NCBI RefSeq assembly: GCF_008017415.1
Contig: NZ_VRSV01000001.1
Coordinates: 248,001-312,000, forward strand
Direction of reading: 5' to 3'
Length of the DNA stretch: 64,000 nt
DNA from: Microbacterium hatanonis
Lineage (GTDB): Bacteria > Actinomycetota > Actinomycetes > Actinomycetales > Microbacteriaceae
The first letter of the stretch is position 1. Each line of letters begins with the position of its first letter. The notes below the pieces were generated by a model. It ran no database searches and was not told the DNA's origin. It saw only the letters and a list, made by a program, of their open reading frames with translations. A program made the translations under genes and the position numbers. Below, one piece after another: positions 8,570 through 16,687 of the stretch.

Positions 8570-10263
8570 GAGCGCGCCTCCGGCGGCACGTGTTCCGCGG
8601 ATGCGGCGGGAAGGGCAGCCGTGAGGGTGACCACGTCGTCGGCGATGCGGCGAGCGGAGGTGCGGTGCGAGACCAGCACGACGGCGGTGCCGTCATCGGC
8701 GAGGGAACGCAGCCTCGTCCACAGGGCGGTCTCCGTGTCGGAGTCGAGGGCGCTCGAGGGCTCGTCGAGCACGAGAACGCCGACCCCCTGCGTGCGCCGC
8801 AACCGGTAGAGAGCACGGGCGACGGCGACGCGCTGGGCCTGGCCGCCGGACAGACCGCCGCCCTGGGAACCCAGCTCGAGGTCGGGGTCGACGTCGTCCG
8901 CCTGGGCGTCGGCGAGGCTCGCGCGGACGACCGCCGCGTCGGGCGCCGGATCGCCGAGCGCGACGTTCTGCCCCACGGAGCCGGCGATGAGACCGGGTCG
9001 CTGACCCGCCCAGGCGATCGCTCCCCGTGCGTCGGCTGCGGCGACGCCGTCGATCTCGATCGCGCCGTCGTACTCCGCGAACCCCAGGAGGGCGGCGACG
9101 AGACTCGACTTGCCCGCGCCGCTCGGTCCGTCGATCAGCACGACGCGTCCGGGGGCGGCGATGAGATCGACCGGCGGCAGCATCCGTTCCCCTCGTCTGA
9201 CCCGCAGCCCGCGCACCGCGAGGCTCCGCCCGCCGGCATCGGGGCGGGCGGAGCCTTCCCGAGGCGCCTCCTGCTGCGCGCTGTCGAGCACGTCGAAGAT
9301 CTCGTCGGTCGCGGCCACTCCCTCGGCGGCCGCGTGGAACTGCACGCCGACCTGGCGCAACGGCAGGTACGCCTCGGGGGCGAGCAGCAGCACGAACAGC
9401 CCGACCAGGAGGTCCATCTCGCCCGCGAGCAAGCGGAAGCCGATGGTCACCGCGACGATCGCGACCGAGATGGAGGCGAGGAACTCGAGGGCGAACCCGG
9501 AGACGAACGAGACCCGCAGCACCGACATCGTCTCGCGCTTGTAGCGGCGTGTGACGGTCTCGATCGTGTCGGCGGCCCGGTGCTGGCGCCCGAAGGCCTT
9601 GAGGGTGCCGAGCCCGTTCACGGTGTCGGCGAAGCGGGCGGCGAGGCGCTGGAGCGTGTCGAACTGGCGCCGTTGCACGGCGCGGGTGGCGAGTCCGATC
9701 AGCACCATGAAGATCGGGATGAGGGGGATCGTCAGCACGACGATGAGCGCCGAGAGGGGGTCGGCGAGCAGGATCGCGCCGATGACGATCGGCATCGTGA
9801 GGGCGGTCGCGACCAGCTGCGGCAGGTAGCGACCGAAGTACGCGTCGAGCGACTCGAGCCCGTGGCCGGCCACGACGGCGAGCGAGGCGGCGTTGCGCGT
9901 TCCGAGCCACCGCGGCCCCAGCCTGCCGACGGCCGTCACGAGCGCGTCGCGCAGCTGCAGCGATGCGCGGGCGGCGCCCATCGCCGACACCCGTTCCGAG
10001 GCGACGATGAGCAGCGAGCGCACCACGACGAATGCGGCGGCCGCGCCCACCAGCGGCCAGAGCTCGTCGAGAGGACGACCGGCGATGGCGCCGACGAGGG
10101 CCGAGGTCAGCGTCCACGCGAAGCCGACGATCACGCCCGTCTGGGCGAGAACGATCGCAGCCGTCACACCGAGGAACGCCCTCGACGCCGTCGCGTAGCG
10201 CACGAGCCGGGGGTCGACCGGGCCGCGCACCCGGTCCGCCCGTTTCTCGCTCACCCGGTCCAT
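8566..10263 (-). CDS. cydD: Thiol reductant ABC exporter subunit CydD
   Basis: Partner of CydC. 565 residues: membrane domain with helices over about 30-310, then an ATPase domain with Walker A GPSGAGKSS, signature GGLSGGQAQR and Walker B VLVLDEPSSALD. The frame is open upstream through much of cydB, but ATG 10263 gives the normal N-terminus and leaves a 29-base gap after the cydB stop. CydD is identified by order (cydA-cydB-cydD-cydC) and by the GLGTLKAFGR segment of the family. Confidence 0.92.
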   Translation of the reverse strand: MDRVSEKRADRVRGPVDPRLVRYATASRAFLGVTAAIVLAQTGVIVGFAWTLTSALVGAIAGRPLDELWPLVGAAAAFVVVRSLLIVASERVSAMGAARASLQLRDALVTAVGRLGPRWLGTRNAASLAVVAGHGLESLDAYFGRYLPQLVATALTMPIVIGAILLADPLSALIVVLTIPLIPIFMVLIGLATRAVQRRQFDTLQRLAARFADTVNGLGTLKAFGRQHRAADTIETVTRRYKRETMSVLRVSFVSGFALEFLASISVAIVAVTIGFRLLAGEMDLLVGLFVLLLAPEAYLPLRQVGVQFHAAAEGVAATDEIFDVLDSAQQEAPREGSARPDAGGRSLAVRGLRVRRGERMLPPVDLIAAPGRVVLIDGPSGAGKSSLVAALLGFAEYDGAIEIDGVAAADARGAIAWAGQRPGLIAGSVGQNVALGDPAPDAAVVRASLADAQADDVDPDLELGSQGGGLSGGQAQRVAVARALYRLRRTQGVGVLVLDEPSSALDSDTETALWTRLRSLADDGTAVVLVSHRTSARRIADDVVTLTAALPAASAEHVPPEARS

Positions 10264-10292
10264 CCTTCCACCCGAGCGACCGGGGTCGCGGG

Positions 10293-11306
10293 TCAGTGGG
10301 CGGATGCTGCGGCCGTCTCGATCCGCGCCCGCGTCACCCGCTTGCGGAAGATCCAGTAGGTCCAGGCCTGGTATGCGAGAACCAGGGGGACGAAGATGAG
10401 CGCGGCCCAGCTCATGATCGTGAGCGTGTAGTCGGTGCTCGAGGCGTTCTCGATCGTGAGGTTGAACGCGGGGTCGGTCGAGGAGGGCATCACGTTCGGG
10501 AACAGCGCGAAGAAGAGCATCGCGACGGCGGCGACGATCGTCACCGCGCCGAAGGCGAATGCGCGCCCCTCGCGGTCGCGGGCGTTCGCGAGCACCGACG
10601 CGATGAGGCAGACCGCGGCGACCGCGCCGAGGGCGAGCACGGGCAGCGAGAAGTGCGCGCTCACCGTCCAGAGCACGAAGACCGCTGCCACCGCGACGGC
10701 GAGCACTCCGGCCCGTGTCGCCAGGCGGCGCGCCTTCTCGTGCACCGGTCCGTCGGTCTTCAGCGCCACGAACGTCACACCGTGCACGAAGAACAGCAGC
10801 AGGGTGGTCGCACCTCCCAGGAGCCCGTACGGGTTGAGGAGTGTCAGCAGCGAGCCGGTGAACTCCATGTCGGCGTCGATCGGCACGCCCTGCACGATGT
10901 TCGCGAAGGCGACGCCCCAGAGGAAGGCCGGCACGGCCGAGCCGACGACGATCATGGTGTCGAAGCTGCGCTTCCACCGCAGCCCGTCGCGTTGGTGGCG
11001 GTACTCGAACGAGACGCCGCGCGCGATGAGCGCGAGCAGGATCAGCAGCAGCGGCAGGTAGAACCCGCTGAACAGGGTCGCGTACCACTCGGGGAATGCT
11101 GCGAACAAGCACGCTCCGGCGACGATCAGCCAGGTCTCGTTGAGGTCCCACACCGGGCCGATGGTGTTGATGATCTGCCGGCGGCCGACGTCGTCCTTCG
11201 CCAGGAACGGCAACGACATGCCGACACCGAAGTCGAAGCCGTCGAGCACGAAGTACCCGATGAAGAAGAATCCGATGATCCAGAACCAGAGGAATGCGAG
11301 GTCCAT
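10293..11306 (-). CDS. cydB: Cytochrome bd ubiquinol/menaquinol oxidase subunit II
   Basis: Membrane subunit II of the cytochrome bd terminal oxidase, 337 residues with about nine transmembrane helices. The N-terminus FLWFWIIGFFFIGYFVLDGF and the WDLNETWLI motif are characteristic of CydB. It starts 8 bases downstream of cydA. No heme ligands are expected in this subunit. Confidence 0.95.
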   Translation of the reverse strand: MDLAFLWFWIIGFFFIGYFVLDGFDFGVGMSLPFLAKDDVGRRQIINTIGPVWDLNETWLIVAGACLFAAFPEWYATLFSGFYLPLLLILLALIARGVSFEYRHQRDGLRWKRSFDTMIVVGSAVPAFLWGVAFANIVQGVPIDADMEFTGSLLTLLNPYGLLGGATTLLLFFVHGVTFVALKTDGPVHEKARRLATRAGVLAVAVAAVFVLWTVSAHFSLPVLALGAVAAVCLIASVLANARDREGRAFAFGAVTIVAAVAMLFFALFPNVMPSSTDPAFNLTIENASSTDYTLTIMSWAALIFVPLVLAYQAWTYWIFRKRVTRARIETAAASAH

Positions 11307-11314
11307 GTCAGCTC

Positions 11315-12736
11315 CTAGTAGACCGTCGTCGGGGTGTTCTCGACGGAGTCGGGTTCACGGGGGGCGTTCGGGTCGGGGAGGGGGTCTGGTCCCTTCTGGG
11401 CGTACGTGATGATCAGCCCGACCTCGACCACCGCCAGCACGGCGTAGATCGTCGTGAAGGCCACCAGCGAGATGAGGACGTTCCAGCCCGGCACGCTGGG
11501 CGAGACGCCGTCCTCGGTCAGCATCAGACCGAACACGATCCAGGGCTGGCGGCCCATCTCGGTGAAGATCCAGCCGACGAGGCTGCCGATCAGCGGGAGC
11601 GGAGCGCTCCACACGAGCACGCGCCACATCCAGGGCTTCATCGTGAAGCGCGACTTCTTGCGCGTCAGCCACAGGCCGGCGACGGAGAGCAGCGCTGCCG
11701 CACCGCCCAGGCCCATCATCCAGCGGAACGCCCAGTAGGTCACCCAGATGACGGGCGTGTAGTCGCCGGGGCCGAACTGGGCGGTGTACTGCGCCTGCAG
11801 ATCGTTGATGCCCTCGACGCAGCCGTCGAACGAGTGCGTCGACAGGAGCGACAGCAGCCACGGCACGCGCAGCGACCACACCTCGGCCGAGCCGTCGGGG
11901 GTGCCGAGCGAGAAGATCGAGAACGAGGCGTCGGCCCCGCAGGCGGTGTTGTACATCGCCTCGGCGGCGGCCATCTTCATGGGCTGCGTCTGCACCATGA
12001 CGAGACTCAGCTGGTCGCCCGAGAGAGCGACCCCGGCGAAGGAGATCACCAGGAACCACATGCCGAATCGCAGCGAGGGCCGCATCATCTCCACGTTGCG
12101 ACCGCGGGCGAGATGCCAGGCGGAGACCGCGATGACGACGGCGCCGGCGAACATCCACGCCGAGGTGATCGTGTGGGGGAAGGCGGCGAGGGCTACGGGA
12201 TTCGTCAGCATCGCCCAGAAGTCCACGAGTTCGGCACGCGAACCGTCCGCGGCCATCTCGTAGCCGACCGGGTTCTGCATGAACGCGTTCGCGGCGAGGA
12301 TGAAGTAGGCCGACAGGGTGGCGCCCAGCACCGCCATCCAGATGCTCGCGAGGTGAGCGAGACGCGGAAGCTTGTCCCACCCGAAGATCCACAACCCGAT
12401 GAACGTGGCTTCGAGGAAGAAGGCCAGCAGTCCCTCGAAGGCGAGGGGGGCGCCGAAGACGTCGCCGACGAAGCGCGAGTACGCCGACCAGTTCATGCCG
12501 AACTGGAACTCCTGCACGATGCCGGTCACCACTCCCATGGCGAAGTTGATGAGGAAGATCTTGCCGAAGAAGCGCGTCAGGTGAAGCCATTTCACGGATC
12601 CGGTGCGGTACCAGACCGTCTGGAAGATCGCGACCACGAGTCCCATGCCGAGCGTCAGGGGCACGAAGAGGTAGTGGTAGAGCGTCGTCAGGCCGAACTG
12701 CCAGCGAGCGAGAAGCAGAGGGTCGAGCCACTCCAC
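11315..12736 (-). CDS. cydA: Cytochrome bd oxidase subunit I
   Basis: Heme- and quinol-binding subunit of the bd oxidase, which reduces oxygen to water with quinol without pumping protons. 473 residues, compatible with the short Q-loop class. Visible motifs are the N-terminal RWQFGLTTLYHYLFVPLTLG with the heme His, GWIFTEMGRQPW (the GRQPW signature), and HTITSAWMFAG. A GGAGG lies 7 bases before the ATG. First gene of the minus-strand run, with a GntR-type palindrome 26 bases upstream. Confidence 0.96.
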   Translation of the reverse strand: MEWLDPLLLARWQFGLTTLYHYLFVPLTLGMGLVVAIFQTVWYRTGSVKWLHLTRFFGKIFLINFAMGVVTGIVQEFQFGMNWSAYSRFVGDVFGAPLAFEGLLAFFLEATFIGLWIFGWDKLPRLAHLASIWMAVLGATLSAYFILAANAFMQNPVGYEMAADGSRAELVDFWAMLTNPVALAAFPHTITSAWMFAGAVVIAVSAWHLARGRNVEMMRPSLRFGMWFLVISFAGVALSGDQLSLVMVQTQPMKMAAAEAMYNTACGADASFSIFSLGTPDGSAEVWSLRVPWLLSLLSTHSFDGCVEGINDLQAQYTAQFGPGDYTPVIWVTYWAFRWMMGLGGAAALLSVAGLWLTRKKSRFTMKPWMWRVLVWSAPLPLIGSLVGWIFTEMGRQPWIVFGLMLTEDGVSPSVPGWNVLISLVAFTTIYAVLAVVEVGLIITYAQKGPDPLPDPNAPREPDSVENTPTTVY

Positions 12737-12762
12737 GGTTGCCTCCTAGTGAGCACTCATAT

Positions 12763-12775
12763 GTGGTCTGACCAC
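12763..12775. promoter_or_regulatory. Palindrome GTGGTCTGACCAC upstream of cydA
   Basis: Perfect 6-bp arms GTGGTC/GACCAC around a single T, in the 172-bp region shared by divergent cydA and moaA, 26 bases before the cydA start. TGGTCTGACCA is a classic FadR-subgroup GntR operator shape. No GntR gene of that subgroup lies next to it, so the binding protein is unknown. Confidence 0.55.
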
Positions 12776-12908
12776 AGAGTATCGCGCGGGATTCCGCGGC
12801 TTGCGGAGTTGTCTCGCCGTCGAGCGATCAGCCCGCCCGGCGTGAGCACGGAGCCCCGTGTCGATTCCGCGGGTAGCCTCGGAAGATGACCCCGCAGGAG
12901 CCGCGCTC

Positions 12909-13985
12909 GTGACCGCCGTACCGGTGGCGCTGCGACGTCGCTCCGACGTCCAGGCGGCGGACGCCGCATCCGGGCCGCTCGTCGACACGCACGGACGCGT
13001 GCACCGCGACCTGCGCATCTCGCTCACCGACCGCTGCTCGCTGCGCTGCACGTACTGCATGCCCGAGCAGGGCAACGAGTGGTTGGCCCGCAACAGCATC
13101 CTCACCCTCGACGAGATCGTCGAGATCGCGGAGGTCGCCGCGGCCGCCGGCGTGCACACCTTCCGGCTCACGGGCGGTGAGCCGCTGCTGCGCCGCGACA
13201 TCGTCGAGATCGTGCGGCGCCTCGCCGTGATCGAAGGTCCGGAAGGGCCCGTCGAGATCGCCATGACGACGAACGGCATCCGGCTCCCCGACGTGCTCGA
13301 CGACCTGGTCGATGCGGGCCTCGCGCGGCTCAACATCAGCATCGACACCATTCAGCGCGAGAAGTTCGCCTCACTCACGCGACGCGATCGTCTCCCCGAG
13401 GTGCTCGAGGGGATCGCGGCGGCCGCAGCATCCCCCCTCCGCCCCCTCAAGCTCAACGCGGTGGCGATGCGCGGGGTCAACGACGACGAGATCATCGACC
13501 TCGTGCAGTTCGCGGTGGACTCCGGTGCGCAGATGCGGTTCATCGAGCAGATGCCGCTCGACGCCGGCCACACGTGGGACCGCGAACAGATGGTCACGCG
13601 CGAAGAGATCGTCGCGACCCTCTCGTCGCGCTGGGACCTCACGCCTGTGCCGGGGCGCGGGGGTGCGCCCGCCGAGAAGTGGGTGCTCGAGGGCGTCGAG
13701 AACGGCGGCGGTCCCCATGAGGTCGGCGTGATCGCGTCGGTGACCGCGCCCTTCTGCGGCGACTGCGACCGCCTGCGGCTCACCGCCGACGGCCAGGTGC
13801 GCAACTGCCTCTTCTCCATCGCCGAGTACGACCTCGTTCCGGTGCTGCGCGGGGGAGCGCCCGACCGCGCCGCGGCGATCGATGCCGTCCTGCGAGCGAG
13901 CGTGCGCGGCAAGCTCCCGGGGCACGCGATCAACGATCCGTCGTTCCTGCAGCCGCCGCGCGGGATGAACGCCATCGGCGGCTGA
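12909..13985 (+). CDS. moaA: GTP 3',8-cyclase MoaA
   Basis: Radical-SAM enzyme that starts molybdenum cofactor synthesis from GTP. 358 residues. It has the SAM cluster motif CSLRCTYCMP, FRLTGGEPLLR, and the C-terminal second cluster in APFCGDCDRLRL with the third cysteine in VRNCLFS; it ends in the conserved Gly-Gly. GTG 12909 is preferred over an in-frame GTG at 12858 because CAGGAG precedes it by 8 bases. Divergent from cydA, alone in its transcript, and well separated from the other moa genes. Confidence 0.95.
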   Translation: MTAVPVALRRRSDVQAADAASGPLVDTHGRVHRDLRISLTDRCSLRCTYCMPEQGNEWLARNSILTLDEIVEIAEVAAAAGVHTFRLTGGEPLLRRDIVEIVRRLAVIEGPEGPVEIAMTTNGIRLPDVLDDLVDAGLARLNISIDTIQREKFASLTRRDRLPEVLEGIAAAAASPLRPLKLNAVAMRGVNDDEIIDLVQFAVDSGAQMRFIEQMPLDAGHTWDREQMVTREEIVATLSSRWDLTPVPGRGGAPAEKWVLEGVENGGGPHEVGVIASVTAPFCGDCDRLRLTADGQVRNCLFSIAEYDLVPVLRGGAPDRAAAIDAVLRASVRGKLPGHAINDPSFLQPPRGMNAIGG

Positions 13986-13996
13986 GTCGGCTTTCG

Positions 13997-14024
13997 TATA
14001 CTCGGTACGTACATACCCGATATA
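13997..14024. promoter_or_regulatory. Imperfect inverted repeat before padR, likely its operator
   Basis: TATACTCGGTA (13997-14007) and TACCCGATATA (14014-14024) are inverted relative to each other at 8 of 11 positions, centred on GTACGTAC-like sequence. It is an AT-rich island in GC-rich DNA and sits 16 bases before the PadR start, so autoregulation is the likely use. A GGAGG follows for translation. Confidence 0.5.
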
Positions 14025-14039
14025 CCGTTCGGAGGCCGC

Positions 14040-14612
14040 ATGTCGGTGCGTCACGCGCTGCTCGCGATCCTCGATCAGGGGCCCTGCTACGGCTATCAGC
14101 TGAGAGCGGAGTACTCGCGCCGCGCCGGGGCCGCGGTGAACGTCGGGCAGATCTACACGACCCTCGAGCGTCTCGAGCGCGACGGCTTCGTCGACCACCG
14201 CGGCGCCGACGAACGCGGACACGTCTACTGGGGTATCACCGATGCCGGCCGGGCGCTCGCCGCGCGGTGGGTGGCCGAGCCGGATGAGCCGGGCGGCCGC
14301 GGCGAGCTCGCGCGCAAGATCGCCCTTGTCGCGACCTTGCCCGGCATCGACGCGGCCGCGGCGATCGCGGCACAGCGCGACGCCGCGGTGCTGCGCCTGG
14401 CCGAGGTCGAGTCGGCACCGAGCGACAGTGGTGCGTCGTCGGACGACGGGGTCTCGTCCGTCATCCTGCGGGCCGCGGAGTCGGCTCACGCGCGTGCCGA
14501 GATCGAGTGGCTGGATGCGGCGGCCGCGGCGGTCGCGAAGGATCCGGTCGGACGCACCTTCCCGCTGTCGGTGGAGCGACCCCGGAGAGGGCGTCCGCGC
14601 ACCGGTACCTAG
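14040..14612 (+). CDS. PadR-family transcriptional regulator
   Basis: 190-residue regulator. The N-terminal 80 residues are the winged helix typical of PadR: SVRHALLAILDQGPCYGYQL, then GQIYTTLERLERDGFV and the wing DERGHVYWGITDAGR. The C-terminal part is a helical dimerisation arm rich in Ala/Glu. Strong GGAGG seven bases before the ATG. No target gene for it is evident; the nearest downstream gene has its own promoter-like element. Confidence 0.88.
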   Translation: MSVRHALLAILDQGPCYGYQLRAEYSRRAGAAVNVGQIYTTLERLERDGFVDHRGADERGHVYWGITDAGRALAARWVAEPDEPGGRGELARKIALVATLPGIDAAAAIAAQRDAAVLRLAEVESAPSDSGASSDDGVSSVILRAAESAHARAEIEWLDAAAAAVAKDPVGRTFPLSVERPRRGRPRTGT

Positions 14613-14646
14613 GCACGGTGGACGGGTAGGACAAAGTCGCGATTTC

Positions 14647-14685
14647 GTCAAGCCCGACCGCCCCGTGGGCCCCGAGAGGCACAGT
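14647..14685 (+). promoter_or_regulatory. GTCAAGC - N26 - CACAGT element
   Basis: GTCAAGC at 14647-14653 followed after 26 bases by CACAGT at 14680-14685, upstream of the small gene at 14715. It is the weakest -10 match of the four copies of this arrangement in the window, but spacing is preserved. Confidence 0.35.
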
Positions 14686-14714
14686 GGGATCAGCGGATGG
14701 AAGAAGGAGCTGCC

Positions 14715-14954
14715 ATGGTCATGGAAGCGCGGCATATCGACCAGGAAGAGGCTCACGCCCAGTCCGAGGTTCCCTGGAACCGCATCGATCTCGAGCTGTA
14801 CGAGATCGCCCGCGACGGCGTCGTCGTCGGGTTCATCGAGGTGGCGGGACCGGTGTTCGTCGCCCTCTGCGGCGCCCGGTACGACCGTGCGGTCGAGGTG
14901 AGCCAGGAGCTCACGTTCCACGCGGCCGTGGCGGCCGTCCAGCGCTGGCGCTGA
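14715..14954 (+). CDS. Small conserved-looking hypothetical protein
   Basis: 79-residue soluble protein, not recognised. It has a compact alternating pattern (VPWNRIDLELYEIARDGVVVGFIEVAGPVFVAL) suggesting three or four beta strands and then a helix, and one cysteine. ATG 14715 is chosen over ATG 14697 because AAGGAG lies five bases before it. Codon usage matches neighbours. It stands alone between padR and the convergent copper-chaperone-like gene. Confidence 0.6.
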   Translation: MVMEARHIDQEEAHAQSEVPWNRIDLELYEIARDGVVVGFIEVAGPVFVALCGARYDRAVEVSQELTFHAAVAAVQRWR

Positions 14955-14975
14955 CCGCGCCGGCCCAGAGAGGCG

Positions 14976-15311
14976 TCAGACGAGCCGGTATCCGGCTTCG
15001 TCGATCGCGGCACGCACTGTGTCGTCGGTGACGGGCGCCGAGGTGCGGATGCGCACGCGCGACGATCCGCCCGCGACGAGGTCGACCTCCACGCCGTCCA
15101 CGCCGTCGAGGGCGCTGAGCTCTTCGGTCACCGCGCGCACGCAGTGATCGCATGTCATCCCCTCGACGAGGAGTTCGCTCTCATCGCGCGTCGCCGGTTC
15201 GGGCGTCGGCGCGGAAGCGACGCCGCAGCTGCCACCGCCGCAGCACGAGCCGGACGGTGCGATCGTCGCCGCATCGCCGATCGAGGTGAGGGAAATCGGC
15301 TGGATCGTCAC
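14976..15311 (-). CDS. Heavy-metal-associated (CopZ-like) protein with Cys-rich N-terminus
   Basis: 111 residues. The C-terminal 65 form an HMA ferredoxin-like domain with the metal site GMTCDHC (Cys54, Cys57), as in copper chaperones and P-type ATPase N-termini. The first 45 residues carry an extra cysteine cluster SCCGGGSCG (Cys23, Cys24, Cys29) not present in classical CopZ. It lies 31 bases downstream of csoR on the same strand, so copper-responsive expression is likely. No copper ATPase is encoded nearby. Confidence 0.85.
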   Translation of the reverse strand: MTIQPISLTSIGDAATIAPSGSCCGGGSCGVASAPTPEPATRDESELLVEGMTCDHCVRAVTEELSALDGVDGVEVDLVAGGSSRVRIRTSAPVTDDTVRAAIDEAGYRLV

Positions 15312-15342
15312 GGGAATCTCCTGTCGGAACGGGACGAGCGTG

Positions 15343-15624
15343 TCATGAACGGACGAGACGAGCGATTGCCTCGTTTGCTTCGCGGATCTTCTCCTGAGCG
15401 ACCGGACCGCCCTGAGCCGTCGCCTCCGCCACGCAGTGGCCGAGGTGATCGCTCAGCAGCGACAGCGCCACGGTTTCGAGCGCCTTCGTGGCCGCCGAGA
15501 CCTGGGTGAGGATGTCGATGCAGTACTTATCGTCTTCGACCATACGCGCGATTCCGCGCACCTGGCCCTCCGCCCGGCGCAGACGCTTCAGCAGGTCGTC
15601 TTTGTTGTCCTCGTATCCGTGCAC
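15343..15624 (-). CDS. csoR: Copper-sensing repressor, CsoR/DUF156 family
   Basis: 93-residue all-helical DNA-binding repressor released by Cu(I). The family metal ligands are present as Cys35 (in KYCIDILTQ), His60 and Cys64 (in SDHLGHC), the canonical C-H-C set. The start is the GTG at 15624; the frame is open upstream but the family N-terminus begins here. A 17-bp palindrome of the CsoR type lies 9 bases before the start. First gene of a likely csoR-copper chaperone operon. Confidence 0.9.
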   Translation of the reverse strand: MHGYEDNKDDLLKRLRRAEGQVRGIARMVEDDKYCIDILTQVSAATKALETVALSLLSDHLGHCVAEATAQGGPVAQEKIREANEAIARLVRS

Positions 15625-15633
15625 GCCTCGATG

Positions 15634-15650
15634 ATACCCCCGGGAGGTAT
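15634..15650. promoter_or_regulatory. CsoR-type operator upstream of csoR
   Basis: ATACCCCCGGGAGGTAT: ATACC and GGTAT arms are perfectly inverted around a C/G-rich centre. It matches the known shape of CsoR sites and is placed where bound repressor would block the csoR promoter. Confidence 0.7.
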
Positions 15651-15661
15651 CGGCGGGGCTC

Positions 15662-16015
15662 TCAGACCGACGTTCGCAGGTCGGTCGGTCCGTCGTCGTC
15701 GAGACCCGCTCCGACCTCGTCCTCGGCGGCGAGATCGCCCTGTCCGTCCTCGCCGAGGGCTGCCTCCACTGGCGAGTCGCCCTGCGTGACCGGCTGGTCG
15801 GCGTCGGTGAGGTGGAGGTCGGACGCGGGCACGTCCTCGCGGCGCTCGGGAACCGACTCGTCGTCGACCTCATCGCTGTCGAAGGCCGCGGCGCGCACGG
15901 CCGCGTCGTTCATCGTCGGGTCATCCAGGGTGGTGTCGTCCTGCGTCGCGGCGAGGGCTGCGTCGTCGCCCGTGGTCGTGTCGAGGGAGTCGGATTCGTC
16001 GAAGGGGATGCTCAT
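15662..16015 (-). CDS. Acidic, low-complexity hypothetical protein
   Basis: 117 residues with over a third Asp/Glu/Thr/Ser, no hydrophobic core and no cysteine; likely intrinsically disordered. It starts MSIPFDESDS and contains repeated DD/DE steps. Not recognised. It ends 12 bases before the CsoR operator, so it may read into csoR. Coding status is supported by third-position GC and a clean start, but only moderately. Confidence 0.55.
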   Translation of the reverse strand: MSIPFDESDSLDTTTGDDAALAATQDDTTLDDPTMNDAAVRAAAFDSDEVDDESVPERREDVPASDLHLTDADQPVTQGDSPVEAALGEDGQGDLAAEDEVGAGLDDDGPTDLRTSV

Positions 16016-16166
16016 GGCGGGTCCTGTCTGTCGTGTTCTTCCACGGTGCCTGTCGTCGCGGCGCGGCGCCCCCGGGTTGACGGCGTCGGCGGGGCGCGTT
16101 ATCCGGGTCTGCGCAACCCCCGCGCCGACGGGCGTCTCGGACGGTCGGAGGCATTACGGTCGTCGT

Positions 16167-16667
16167 ATGGCTTCCGCGGACCGCGACGACGAGGTGGACC
16201 TCCTCATCGACGCCTGGTCGCGTCGGCTCCCCGACGTCGACCTCACCCCTCTCGACGTCATGTCGAGACTGCGGCGCGTCTCGCACCGGCTCACCCGACT
16301 GCGGGCCAGCGCCTTCAACGGCGCCGGGCTCGCGAGCTGGGAGTTCGACGTGCTGGCGGCTCTGCGACGCACCGAGCCGCCCCACGAGCTGAGTCCTGCG
16401 CAGCTGATCGGCGCGACGATGATCGGCTCGGCGGCCATGTCGAACCGCCTCGACAAGCTCTCCGGCCGAGGTCTCATCCAACGCCGTCCCAATGACATCG
16501 ACCGTCGTAGCGTGATCGTGCAGTTGACCGACGACGGCGCTGCACGTGTCGACGCGGCGATGAGCGAGCTCGTTCGTCGCGAGGCGATCGAGCTGCGCGA
16601 GGTGAGTGTCGCCGACCAGGCGCACCTGGCCCGCATCCTTCGTCAGATGCTCGACACCGAGAACTGA
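16167..16667 (+). CDS. MarR-family transcriptional regulator
   Basis: 166-residue winged-helix regulator. The DNA-binding part spans about 60-125: LASWEFDVLAALRR, then the recognition helix MIGSAAMSNRLDKLSGRGLI and the wing RRPNDIDRRSVIVQLT. Long helices at both ends form the dimer interface. ATG 16167 gives a normal N-terminus although the frame is open farther upstream. It ends 20 bases before the Gfo/Idh oxidoreductase gene, which it may regulate. Confidence 0.88.
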   Translation: MASADRDDEVDLLIDAWSRRLPDVDLTPLDVMSRLRRVSHRLTRLRASAFNGAGLASWEFDVLAALRRTEPPHELSPAQLIGATMIGSAAMSNRLDKLSGRGLIQRRPNDIDRRSVIVQLTDDGAARVDAAMSELVRREAIELREVSVADQAHLARILRQMLDTEN

Positions 16668-16687
16668 CGCCCCGACGAGGAGACCGA

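Noticed and set aside
6941..10359. Two very long plus-strand open frames opposite cydC and cydD
   Set aside because: Produced by GC-rich codon structure; translations are repetitive Glu/Arg/Gly stretches and the opposite strand has full ABC-transporter motifs.
10032..12889. Long plus-strand frames opposite cydB and cydA
   Set aside because: Charged, repetitive translations over well-defined bd oxidase genes; no ribosome sites.
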